From: Salinisphaera dokdonensis
GTDB lineage: Bacteria; Pseudomonadota; Gammaproteobacteria; Nevskiales; Salinisphaeraceae
Length of the DNA stretch: 64,000 nucleotides
Assembly (NCBI RefSeq): GCF_040361215.1
Contig: NZ_APND01000001.1
Location: forward strand, 868,001-932,000
Direction: 5' to 3'
The translations under genes and the position numbers were made by a program. Numbering within the stretch: position 1 is the first letter of the stretch; the number at the start of each line of letters is the position of its first letter. Below the pieces are notes generated by a model that made no database searches, was not told the DNA's origin, and was given only the letters and a program-made list of their open reading frames with translations. Positions 54,185 to 62,432 of the stretch are shown piece after piece.

Positions 54185-55887
54185 CGGTCCGCGGTGGCAG
54201 CGCTCGGGTTCATGCGTTCACGGTTGAATGCCGTGAACGCCTCGACCACGAGCCAGGCCGCCAGTACGAAAATGGCCGCATCCATGACCAGCAACAGCCA
54301 GTCGCCCTTCTGGAAGAAATCCACTAGATTGAGCAACAGCGCCCAAGTCGTCATGAACAGCAGGAATACGAGCGGAATAAGCGCTGCCAGCGGATTACGG
54401 TTACGCGCCAGCAACCATACGCCGATGATCGACAGGGCGAGACCCGCCGTCAACTGGTTGGTGGTTCCGAACAGAGTCCAGAGTCGGCCGAAGGCAAAGC
54501 CTTTGCCGCTGGCGCTTTCACCACCGGGCACAAGTGCCAGGCCGAGCGGAATCAGCACCGCCAGCGTGGTCAGCAGGTTCACACGGCCGGACAGCGCCTT
54601 GACGCCCGCCAGCTCACTGATCTCTTGGAGGATATAGCGCTGCAGGCGCACGCCGGTGTCCATGGTCGTGCCGGCAAAGGTGATCACCACCACCGCCGCG
54701 AAGGTCGCGCCTAGCGTGGCCGGTATGCCCAAGTTGCTCAGGAAATGGCCAGTGCCGTTGACGAAGTTGCCCAGTGCACCGCCGGAGGCAGCACCAAAGT
54801 CGGCGTAGGCCGCGTTCCAGTCGCCCGCCGCGCCCAGACCTGCCGTGCAGGCGAGGATGGCCGCGAGTGCCAGAGCGCCTTCGCCCAGCGCGCCGCCATA
54901 GCCGACGAAACGCGCCTCGGTTTCCTTGTCGAGCTGCTTCGAAGTCGTGCCCGAGGCCACCAGACTATGGAAGCCGGAGATCGCACCACAGGCAACGGTG
55001 ATGAACAGATAGGGGAACCAGTGCGGCGAATTCGGCGCCACTTCGTTGACCGCCGGGGCACTGATCGTATCCCAGCCCACGAGCACGCCAAGGAAGATGA
55101 CGAACAACGCCACGATCAGCTGCTGGCCGTTGATGTAGTCGCGCGGCTGCAGCAGCACCCATACCGGAAGGCGCGAGGCAATCCAGGTGTAGGCAAAGAT
55201 CAGGATGATCCAGGTCGTGCGCACCGACAGGCCCACCGCTTCGGCAAGCCCGTCGACATAGATGGGGTACGCCTGCCCGATCGGAATGGCGATATAAAGG
55301 AGTATCAGACCGAGAATGGACGGAATGATGATCGATCGGCCCAATCGGTAGGCCCACTGGCCGATGAAGATGGCGATCGGAATCACGATCAGCGCCGGAA
55401 TGACCGCACCCGGGTTCTTCTCGAACAGGATTGCCATCACCACGCCGAACACAGCGTTCACCAGCGTGAGCAGGAAGAAGATGATCAGCAGAAAGAGCGT
55501 GCTGGCCCGGGCGGAAACAACCTTGCCTGACAGCGTGCCGATGTTCTGGCCGCGGTTGCGTGCAGAAACCACGATCGAGCCGAAGTCGTGCACGCCGGCG
55601 GCGAAGATCGTACCCAGGATCACCCACGTCAGTGCAGGCAGCCAGCCCCAGTAGACCGCGATAGCCGGCCCCACAATCGGTGCCGCGCCGGCCACCGAGG
55701 TGAAGTGATGGCCAAGCAGCACATGTTTATGAGTCGGCACGAAGTCCACGCCGTCGCGCAGTTCATGCGCGGGGGTGACGAAGTTGGGATCGAGCCGGTA
55801 GACCTTTTCGGCCAGATAGCGCGAATAGAAGCGGTAGGCGAAATAGAACGCGATCATCGTGATCACGATCAACAGAAAAGCCGGCAT
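54181..55887 (-). CDS. cstA: Carbon starvation CstA-family transporter
   Basis: The 568-residue polytopic membrane protein of about 14-16 helices matches the CstA family: HHFTSVAGAAPIVGPAIAVYWGWLPA, HDFGSIVVSARNRG, SGFHSLVASGTTSKQLDKE and FAGTTMDTGVRLQRYI. CstA proteins take up pyruvate or peptides. This is the shorter CstA form, missing much of the C-terminal tail of E. coli CstA. It heads a four-gene leftward cassette; AGGGGAGACGAT precedes ATG 55887. Confidence 0.88.
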   Translation of the reverse strand: MPAFLLIVITMIAFYFAYRFYSRYLAEKVYRLDPNFVTPAHELRDGVDFVPTHKHVLLGHHFTSVAGAAPIVGPAIAVYWGWLPALTWVILGTIFAAGVHDFGSIVVSARNRGQNIGTLSGKVVSARASTLFLLIIFFLLTLVNAVFGVVMAILFEKNPGAVIPALIVIPIAIFIGQWAYRLGRSIIIPSILGLILLYIAIPIGQAYPIYVDGLAEAVGLSVRTTWIILIFAYTWIASRLPVWVLLQPRDYINGQQLIVALFVIFLGVLVGWDTISAPAVNEVAPNSPHWFPYLFITVACGAISGFHSLVASGTTSKQLDKETEARFVGYGGALGEGALALAAILACTAGLGAAGDWNAAYADFGAASGGALGNFVNGTGHFLSNLGIPATLGATFAAVVVITFAGTTMDTGVRLQRYILQEISELAGVKALSGRVNLLTTLAVLIPLGLALVPGGESASGKGFAFGRLWTLFGTTNQLTAGLALSIIGVWLLARNRNPLAALIPLVFLLFMTTWALLLNLVDFFQKGDWLLLVMDAAIFVLAAWLVVEAFTAFNRERMNPSAATADR

Positions 55888-56004
55888 ATCGTCTCCCCTC
55901 GCTATCGCGCCCCGGAAGCGGGCGCTGGGCCATCCTTCGAATGCTAGCAACGCGCGTATGCGCGGCGCCACCCGACGAACGTATCAGGGATTTTGCAACC
56001 GTGA

Positions 56005-57114
56005 TCAGTGCTTGCCGCTGCCGCAGACCGCGCAGGCGGGGTCGGCCGGAATCTGCAGACTACGCCAGCGCTGGGTCTTGGCATCGAGGGTGAGCACCCG
56101 GGCCACAAGCGTTTCCGGCATGCCGATGATCAGCTTGATCGCTTCCAGCGCCTGCAATGTACCGACCAGCCCCGGCACCACGCCCAGCACTCCGGCCTCC
56201 GCACAGGTGGGCGCCGCGCCGGCCGGCGGCGCACTCGCGAACAGGCAGCGATAGCAAGGCGCGCCGCCTGCAGGAAACACGCCGACCTGGCCGGCAAAGC
56301 GTTCGACCGCGCCATAGACCAGCGGGATGTTCGCGGCCACGCAGGCGTCATTGACCGCATAGCGGGCGTTGAAGTTATCCGAGCCGTCGACCACAAGGTC
56401 GTAACCCGCGACCAGATCGGCGGCATTCTCCCCGCTGACCCGCGCCTCGACGGGCTGAATATCGATCGTCGGGTTAAGCGCGGTGAGTGTCGCCATCGCG
56501 GAACGCACCTTCGGCTGGCCGACACTGGCATCGCGATGCAGGATCTGGCGGTGCAGGTTGGAACGATCGACCACGTCGTGATCGACGATGCCGATATGCC
56601 CGACCCCGGCCGCGGCCATGTAGAACGCCGCCGGCGAACCCAGTCCGCCGGCGCCGATGACCAGCACACGCGCGTCGCGCAGCTTCGTCTGCCCCGCTTC
56701 GCCGACCTCGGGCAGAGTCAGCTGGCGCGCATAGCGGGCCCGATCGGCGTTATCGAGCATGGCCGGTGTCTCGAACGCCAGGCCGGCACCCTTCCAGGCG
56801 TCGAATCCGCCCTCGACCGAGCGCACGTCCGTATAGCCCAGCCGCGACAGCTGATCGGCAGCGAGCAGCGAGCGCGAGCCGGACGCACACAGCAACAGGA
56901 TCGTCTGCTCGGGATCGCGGACTTCCTGCTCGAGCCGCATCTCCAGGAAACCGCGGCCGAGCGGTTTCGCACCGACCGGCGTGCCCTGGGCGATCTCGTC
57001 CGTCTCGCGGATATCCACCAGTAGCGCGCCCTCGCGGGCAAGATCGGCCGCGCACTCGGCATCAACCGGCGGTATGCGCTCGCGTAGTGCAGCGATCTGC
57101 TCTTTCAGGCTCAT
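56005..57114 (-). CDS. Rhodanese-MoeB/ThiF-like adenylyltransferase
   Basis: This 369-residue fusion has a rhodanese domain at the N-terminus (to about residue 115; VDIRETDE, LLCASGSRS with the active Cys) and a ThiF/MoeB-type adenylyltransferase domain at the C-terminus (GAGGLGSPAAFYMAAAG, DGSDNFNARYAVNDAC) with four zinc-ligand Cys (CYRC and CAVC). It should adenylate a ubiquitin-like sulfur carrier such as MoaD or ThiS, the rhodanese probably supplying sulfur. In most MoeB fusions the rhodanese is C-terminal. The start overlaps the rmuC stop (ATGA). Confidence 0.82.
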   Translation of the reverse strand: MSLKEQIAALRERIPPVDAECAADLAREGALLVDIRETDEIAQGTPVGAKPLGRGFLEMRLEQEVRDPEQTILLLCASGSRSLLAADQLSRLGYTDVRSVEGGFDAWKGAGLAFETPAMLDNADRARYARQLTLPEVGEAGQTKLRDARVLVIGAGGLGSPAAFYMAAAGVGHIGIVDHDVVDRSNLHRQILHRDASVGQPKVRSAMATLTALNPTIDIQPVEARVSGENAADLVAGYDLVVDGSDNFNARYAVNDACVAANIPLVYGAVERFAGQVGVFPAGGAPCYRCLFASAPPAGAAPTCAEAGVLGVVPGLVGTLQALEAIKLIIGMPETLVARVLTLDAKTQRWRSLQIPADPACAVCGSGKH

Positions 57115-58514
57115 GTCTCGTCGCCGCTATCGTCGGTTTCGATGAAGCCGTCCTCATCGTCGTCTTCGGGCGCGGCGCTGGTGTCGGCGTCGCCCCGGGA
57201 AGCACCCAATGCCGCATTGCGCTGCCACGACTGCCCGATCGATTTGCTGGTGTTCGCGCCCATCTTCTTCAACTGCTCGCTGCGCCGCACGATATTGCCG
57301 CGCCCGGACACCAGCTTGTTGCGCGCGCCTTCATAGGCCTTGTTCGCGGTATCCATGGCCCGGCCGAGCTTGTCGAGATCGTCGAGGAAACCGACGAACT
57401 TGTCATAGAGCGCACCGGCCTTGTCGGCAATCTCGGCGGCGTTCTCTTCCTGCTGCTGCAGCCGCCAGAGATTGGCGATCGCACGCAGCATGGGCATCAG
57501 CGTGGTCGGCGAAACCAGTGCGATGTTGGCGTCGAGCGCCTCGCGCTGGAGGTCGAAATCGCCGCGCAGCGCCTCGACATAGGCCGCTTCGGACGGGATG
57601 AACATGAACACATAGTCCAAGGTGCGGATCGCGTCGATGTTCTGGTAGTTCTTCGCCGACAACTGCTTGAGATGGCGGCGCACCGAACCCAGATGCTCGG
57701 CGAGCGCGGCGCGGCGCGTGTCCTCGTCCTCGGCCTCATGGACGCGTAGATAGGCGGTCAGCGAGACCTTGGAATCGATCACGATGCTGCGCTGTTCGGG
57801 CAGGTGCACGACGGCGTCGGGCAGCTGGCGATTGCCGTCCTCGGTGGTGCTCGCGAATTGGGTTTCGTACTGGGTGCCCTTTTCCAGCCCTGAACGCTCC
57901 AGCACCGTCTCCAGAATCATCTCGCCCCAGTTGCCCTGGGTCTTGGATTCGCCCTTGAGCGCGTTGGCGAGATTGGTCGCGTCCTCGGCGATGGCCTTGT
58001 TGGACTGCTCCAGCAGCCGCACCTGCTCGGCCAGCGCGCTGCGCTGACGGTTCTCCGAGTCATACGCCTCTTTGACCTGTTTCTCGAAACGGCCGATATG
58101 CTCGCGCAGCGGATTGATCAGCGGCTCGAGGCTGGCCTTGTTCTGCTCGGTGAAGGCGCGGCTCTTCTCTTCCAGGATTTCCTGCGAGAGTGTCTTGAAC
58201 TGATGCGTAAGCGCTTCGCGCGCCTCGGTCAGCGTCTTGAGCTTCTCCTCGCTGTTGCGGCGCTCGCCTTCCAGGCGGGTTTCGAGCCGGGCGTTTTCGC
58301 TGCGGGCATCGGCAAGCGCCTGACGCGCTTCGTCGAGGCCGCGGCGCGTATCGGCAAGCATTTCGGCCTGGGATTCCGCCTCGCGCTGGGCCGCGTCGCG
58401 CGCCGCTTCCAGTTGCGCGGCGCCCGAACGCGCCCAGAGCACCGCCAGCGCAGTACCCACGAGAGCGCCCAGCATCAGGGCGAATACAATCAATACAATA
58501 GCTTGTGTGGTCAT
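57111..58514 (-). CDS. rmuC: DNA recombination protein RmuC
   Basis: The 467-residue protein has an N-terminal membrane helix (AIVLIVFALMLGALVGTALAVLWA), a coiled coil of about 100 residues (AQREAESQAEMLAD ...), the conserved RmuC domain (GNWGEMILETVLERSGLEKG, VIDSKVSLTAYL, DYVFMFIPSEAAYVEAL) and an acidic tail. RmuC limits DNA rearrangements, possibly as a nuclease-like factor. It precedes the rhodanese-MoeB gene on the same strand, overlapping it by 4 bases; the functional link is unclear. Confidence 0.9.
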   Translation of the reverse strand: MTTQAIVLIVFALMLGALVGTALAVLWARSGAAQLEAARDAAQREAESQAEMLADTRRGLDEARQALADARSENARLETRLEGERRNSEEKLKTLTEAREALTHQFKTLSQEILEEKSRAFTEQNKASLEPLINPLREHIGRFEKQVKEAYDSENRQRSALAEQVRLLEQSNKAIAEDATNLANALKGESKTQGNWGEMILETVLERSGLEKGTQYETQFASTTEDGNRQLPDAVVHLPEQRSIVIDSKVSLTAYLRVHEAEDEDTRRAALAEHLGSVRRHLKQLSAKNYQNIDAIRTLDYVFMFIPSEAAYVEALRGDFDLQREALDANIALVSPTTLMPMLRAIANLWRLQQQEENAAEIADKAGALYDKFVGFLDDLDKLGRAMDTANKAYEGARNKLVSGRGNIVRRSEQLKKMGANTSKSIGQSWQRNAALGASRGDADTSAAPEDDDEDGFIETDDSGDET

Positions 58515-58687
58515 CAGCAGGCGCGGGCGCGGTAGATACGGATTCGGTCTGTGTTCAGTCTAACGCTGCCGCCAAGAGCGCGGCTGACAGGATCGAGCCG
58601 CGACCTTTGCGGCGGCGCAACAGGCAAGCGTAGCGGCGCGTACAATGCGCGCTTAAATTTTCCTCTCCCCGCGACGTTTTCGCGCCC

Positions 58688-60598
58688 ATGATCCTGCAAC
58701 TGCGCAACCTCCGGCTGGCCTACGGCACCCATCCGCTGCTCGACGACGCCGAAATCAGTATCGACCGCGGCGAGCGCGTTGCGCTCGTCGGCCGCAATGG
58801 CACCGGCAAGTCCACGCTCATGCGCATCGTCTCGCGTGAGATCGAGCCGGACGAGGTCACCCGCGAGCAGAAGCCCGATCTGCGCGTCGCCCGGCTCGAA
58901 CAGGAAGTCCCGGCCGGCACATCCGGCGCCGTATTCGACGTAGTCGCGGGCGGCCTGGGCGATGTGGGCGCAGCACTGGCCCGCTTCCATGAGCTGACCG
59001 CACGCCTGTCCGCGGGCGAGGACGTGATGGACGCTTTCTCCAAGGCGCAGGCACGGGTCGAGGCCATGGACGGCTGGACGCTCGCGCCGCAGGTCGAGTC
59101 CACCCTGTCCCGACTGAACCTGGACGCCGACTGGCAGTTCGAAGCCCTGTCCGGCGGCCAGAAGCGCCGCGTGCTGCTGGCCCGCGCGCTCGTGCAGGAA
59201 CCGGACCTGTTGCTGCTCGACGAGCCGACCAACCATCTCGATATCGCTGCAATCGCCCAGCTCGAGGAAATGCTGTTGGCCTGGAACGGCGCGCTGCTGT
59301 TCATCACCCATGACCGCGCCTTTTTGAAGAATCTCGCCACACGCATCATCGATCTGGATCGCGGCAAGCTCACCTCCTGGCCCGGAAGCTACGACAAGTT
59401 CCTGGAAGGCAAGGAGAAGATGCTGGCGGACGAAGCCAACGCCAACGCGCTGTTCGACAAGCGCCTGGCCCAGGAAGAAGTCTGGATCCGCCAGGGCATC
59501 AAGGCCCGGCGCACCCGCAACGAGGGCCGCGTGCGGGCGCTCAAGGCCATGCGCGCCGAGCGCGCCGAGCGGCGCGAGCGCGGCGGCACCGCGAATATCA
59601 TCACCCAGGATGCCGCGCGCTCCGGCAAGCACGTGATCGTGGCCGAGAACCTCGCCTATAAATGGGACGACGGCGACAACCAGAAGCCGATCGTCAACGA
59701 CTTGTCGACGGTGATCCAGCGCGGCGACAAGGTCGGCATCATCGGCCCCAATGGCTGCGGCAAGACCACGCTGATCAACCTGCTGCTCGGGCGCATCGAA
59801 CCGGACGCCGGCACGATCAAACTGGGCACCAACCTGGATATCGCCCACTTCGACCAGCATCGCGCCGCGCTCGACGACTCGATCAGCGTGCTCGACAACG
59901 TGGCTCAGGGCCGTTCCTCGATCACCATCAACGGCCAGGACCGGCACGTGATGAGTTATCTGCAGGACTTCCTGTTCTCGCCCAAGCGCGCGCGTAGCCC
60001 AACGCATGTGCTCTCCGGCGGCGAGCGCAATCGTCTGCTCCTGGCCAAGCTGTTCACCCGGCCCGCCAACTTGCTGATCATGGACGAGCCGACCAACGAC
60101 CTCGACGTCGAGACCCTCGAACTGCTCGAAGAGCGGCTGATGAGCTTCGACGGCACCCTGCTGCTCGTCTCGCATGACCGAGCCTTCATCGACAACGTGG
60201 TCACCAGCAGCCTGGTGTTCGATGGCAACGGCAACGTCAACGACTATGTCGGCGGGTATACCGACTGGTTGCGCCAGCGCCCACGCACGGAAGCGCCTAC
60301 GACATCAATGAGCAAGCCGAAGGCCGCGTCAAAGCCGGCCGCCAGCGCGCCCAAACCGAAACCCAAGCCAGCCAATCCGCTGACCAGCGCGGAGCGCAAG
60401 GAACTACGCGCTCTGCCGGACACGATCGAGAAGCTGGAAACCAAGATCGAAGGGTTCGAGGCGGAGTTCGCCAAGCCCGGTTTTTATGATCGGCCGGCCA
60501 ATGAAGTGAAACAGGCCACGGAAAAACTCGGCAAGGCACAGAGCGAGCTGGAGAACGCCCTGGAACGCTGGGAGGCGCTAGAGGCGCGTCAGGCCTGA
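58688..60598 (+). CDS. uup: ABC-F family ATPase Uup
   Basis: The 636-residue ABC-F protein has two ATPase domains: Walker A GRNGTGKST near residue 40 and GPNGCGKTT near 355, with LSGGQKRR and LSGGERNR signatures and two Walker B segments (LLLLDEPTNHLDI and LLIMDEPTNDLDV). A Lys/Pro/Ala linker and a C-terminal coiled coil (about 555-636) mark it as Uup, which acts at branched DNA intermediates and on ribosomes. A TACAAT box at 58641-58646 may serve as a -10 element. Confidence 0.9.
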   Translation: MILQLRNLRLAYGTHPLLDDAEISIDRGERVALVGRNGTGKSTLMRIVSREIEPDEVTREQKPDLRVARLEQEVPAGTSGAVFDVVAGGLGDVGAALARFHELTARLSAGEDVMDAFSKAQARVEAMDGWTLAPQVESTLSRLNLDADWQFEALSGGQKRRVLLARALVQEPDLLLLDEPTNHLDIAAIAQLEEMLLAWNGALLFITHDRAFLKNLATRIIDLDRGKLTSWPGSYDKFLEGKEKMLADEANANALFDKRLAQEEVWIRQGIKARRTRNEGRVRALKAMRAERAERRERGGTANIITQDAARSGKHVIVAENLAYKWDDGDNQKPIVNDLSTVIQRGDKVGIIGPNGCGKTTLINLLLGRIEPDAGTIKLGTNLDIAHFDQHRAALDDSISVLDNVAQGRSSITINGQDRHVMSYLQDFLFSPKRARSPTHVLSGGERNRLLLAKLFTRPANLLIMDEPTNDLDVETLELLEERLMSFDGTLLLVSHDRAFIDNVVTSSLVFDGNGNVNDYVGGYTDWLRQRPRTEAPTTSMSKPKAASKPAASAPKPKPKPANPLTSAERKELRALPDTIEKLETKIEGFEAEFAKPGFYDRPANEVKQATEKLGKAQSELENALERWEALEARQA

Positions 60599-60809
60599 CT
60601 GCGACGGTCGCGCTTGGGCCCGGCGACAGCTAGCCCAGGCTTTAGTCGGCAGGGTGTGGGCTACGGGCAACCCGATCGATACTGGCGCGAGACTTCTGCC
60701 GAAGCCGCGTTCACTTCGTTGTAGTTCTGTGGCCGAACAACTGGTGCGACACGCGTTAGCTTCAGGCTACGAGTCTTTCGGCACTCACGAGTTAGTCGCA
60801 CCTCTTGTT

Positions 60810-60877
60810 TCGCACTGCTCTGCGACTCACTTTCTTTTGCTTGTCCAAAAGAAAGTAAGCAAACAAAAAGACACCCG
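60810..60877 (+). repeat. Hairpin unit A, left inverted copy
   Basis: A 16-base imperfect dyad, TCGCACTGCTCTGCGA (60810-60825), is followed by a 10-bp perfect stem CTTTCTTTTG / CAAAAGAAAG with loop CTTGTC (60830-60855), and then a conserved tail reading GTAAGCAAACAAAAAGACAC. Confidence 0.8.
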
Positions 60878-60927
60878 GGCACAGCGCCGGCTGCGCCGGT
60901 GCACTCCGACACGCAGCGGCGACGGGA

Positions 60928-60977
60928 TGCGTACAGAACTCGGATCGCTTTGGCGATCCTCAAACATGCTGTACGCA
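60928..60977. repeat. Nested dyad between the inverted units
   Basis: TGCGTACAG (60928) pairs with CTGTACGCA (60969), enclosing GGATCGC-TTTG-GCGATCC. Both stems are perfect (9 and 7 bp). Confidence 0.7.
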
Positions 60978-61112
60978 CCGGCGCGGTGCGCCGGACACCC
61001 GTCGCCACTACGTGTCTCCGTCGCCGTGCAACGGGGCCCAATACAGACGCCACAGCAACAACGAAGGCCATCCCGCCTGCCAAACCGAAATTGACCGTAC
61101 GACTCCGCTCCC

Positions 61113-61139
61113 ATCGGATTAGGCCTTGCCTAATCCGAT
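61113..61139. repeat. 12-bp perfect hairpin
   Basis: ATCGGATTAGGC pairs with GCCTAATCCGAT across a 3-base loop (CTT). No T run follows on either strand, so it is not an ordinary terminator. Confidence 0.75.
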
Positions 61140-61217
61140 ATAAAAGAGCGCGGCATTGAGCGAGCGATAGCGAGCTTGCCCGTATTGGGGCCCCTTGGCG
61201 CAGCGCCGAGCAGTGGA

Positions 61218-61285
61218 GGCCGAAAGCGGAAACAGACAGCCGGATGTCTGAGCGAAGCGAGTTTCCGGCTGGCCCGCTTTCGGCC
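61218..61285. repeat. Long imperfect hairpin with 12-bp closing stem
   Basis: GGCCGAAAGCGG at 61218 pairs with CCGCTTTCGGCC at 61274. The enclosed segment contains a CAGACA/TGTCTG dyad. Confidence 0.7.
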
Positions 61286-61327
61286 GGATCCGCGCAGGGC
61301 ACCGATGCAAAGCATCGACGCAAGACG

Positions 61328-61394
61328 GGGTGTCTTTTGTTTTGGTGACTTTTATTTGGACAAGCAAATAAAAGACACTCGCGCTGCAGCGCGA
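61328..61394 (-). repeat. Hairpin unit B, right inverted copy
   Basis: On the minus strand it mirrors unit A. A perfect 16-base palindrome TCGCGCTGCAGCGCGA (61379-61394) precedes a 10-bp perfect stem CTTTTATTTG / CAAATAAAAG with loop CTTGTC (61349-61374), and a tail similar to that of unit A (ending AAAAGACACCCC). Two stem positions differ from unit A, and both partners changed together. Confidence 0.8.
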
Positions 61395-61449
61395 AACCCC
61401 AAGTCGAATGTGCCTGCGCCGTTGATTCGGCACTCCCCAAGTTCGAACC

Positions 61450-61506
61450 AAGAGTCTTACGGCGCTCACGGCTTCGACGGACCTTTTATCTCGCGCTGTA
61501 GCGCGA
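61450..61506 (+). repeat. Hairpin unit C, partial third copy, direct relative to A
   Basis: AGAGTCTTACGGCGCTCACG (61451) corresponds to GAGTCTTTCGGCACTCACG left of unit A. It continues to the dyad TCGCGCTGTAGCGCGA (61491-61506). The stem-loop with the CTTGTC loop is absent. Confidence 0.65.
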
Positions 61507-61612
61507 AAGCCCGCCCTAAATCGGCGGTGCGTCATCCACAGACAGCGCTGGCACTCTCGGATTCGACTACTTCAACGTCGAATCTCTCTGTCTCGAGTAT
61601 CCAGCGCCGCAC

Positions 61613-61647
61613 AAAAAAGCGCCGACAACTTTTCGAGTTGCCGGCGC
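61613..61647 (-). terminator. Rho-independent terminator of yceI
   Basis: On the minus strand GCGCCGGCAACT and AGTTGTCGGCGC pair with a single G-T mismatch, followed by TTTTTT. It lies 20 bases after the YceI stop. Confidence 0.85.
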
Positions 61648-61667
61648 CGTATCCAGAGCTCCGCGAA

Positions 61668-62261
61668 TCAGGCCGCGTCGTTCGGCCGATTAGCCTCAGC
61701 TTCGATCTGAATCTCGACTTCATCCGCAACCAGCGGAATGAAAGCATCCATACCGAAATCGCTGCGTTTGATCTCGGCCTCGGCCGAGAAACCGCAGGTA
61801 TATTTCTTGTCGTCCATGGGATTGGCCATGCAGACGATATCGTCGACTTCGAGCGTGACCGGCTTGGTCACCCCGTGCAGGGTCAGCTCGCCCTCGACCG
61901 TGGCTTCGTCGTCGCCATCGAAAGACACGCTCTTGGAGACGAAACGCATCTCAGGATACTTGTCGACCTCGAAGAAACCTTTCTTGTTGCGCAGATGTTC
62001 GTCGCGCTTGTCGTGGCCGGTGTCCACCGTGGCCGGATCCATCGTGACCTCGACGCGGCTGGTATCGCCTTCACGATCCATGACGATCTCGCCGCCGGTA
62101 ACGTCGATACGACCGTGCATGGTCGACAGGCCCATATGCCCGATCTCGAAATTGCCGTAGGTGTGAGACGGATCGATGGTGTAGGTCTCGGCCGCGCTGG
62201 CCACACTGGCCGTACCGGCGAGAAGGCTGGCCGAGGCCAGTCCGAGCAGTATTTTATTCAT
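61668..62261 (-). CDS. YceI-family periplasmic protein
   Basis: This 197-residue precursor has a signal peptide (MNKILLGLASASLLAGTASVASA) and a lipocalin-like YceI domain (TYTIDPSHTYGNFEIGHMG, KDKRDEHLRNKKGFFEVDKYPEMRF-type core, LTLHGVTKPVTLEV). YceI proteins bind isoprenoids such as polyprenyl quinones in the periplasm. A GGAG sits 9 bases before ATG 62261. The gene is monocistronic with its own terminator. Confidence 0.88.
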   Translation of the reverse strand: MNKILLGLASASLLAGTASVASAAETYTIDPSHTYGNFEIGHMGLSTMHGRIDVTGGEIVMDREGDTSRVEVTMDPATVDTGHDKRDEHLRNKKGFFEVDKYPEMRFVSKSVSFDGDDEATVEGELTLHGVTKPVTLEVDDIVCMANPMDDKKYTCGFSAEAEIKRSDFGMDAFIPLVADEVEIQIEAEANRPNDAA

Positions 62262-62432
62262 CCAAATCACTCCGTTGCGGGTTGGACCGCCCGTGGTGGG
62301 CGATGCATCCGAGTCTAGCGTATTTACGGTTACGCGCAGTACGACAGGTACAGGACCGTGGGTCGGCTCATCCGCGGCGCCTGGTCTCGCGTAGCCGCAG
62401 ATCATTCTTCACCTTGCTGAACGAGTCACTGC

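Larger units (their letters stand above)
60599..61667. other. 1.07 kb stretch without a credible gene, rich in hairpins
   Basis: No open frame here shows a Shine-Dalgarno, family similarity or normal codon use. The predicted short frames on both strands are Arg/Ser/Thr-rich products of repeat sequence. The stretch holds two inverted hairpin units (60830-60855 and 61349-61374), a third degenerate unit, and several perfect dyads, described separately. Confidence 0.75.

Noticed and set aside
60661..61440. A 259-codon minus-strand frame and other frames in the gap after uup
   Set aside because: They run through inverted repeats and hairpins and give low-complexity Arg/Ser-rich peptides with no Shine-Dalgarno or family match.
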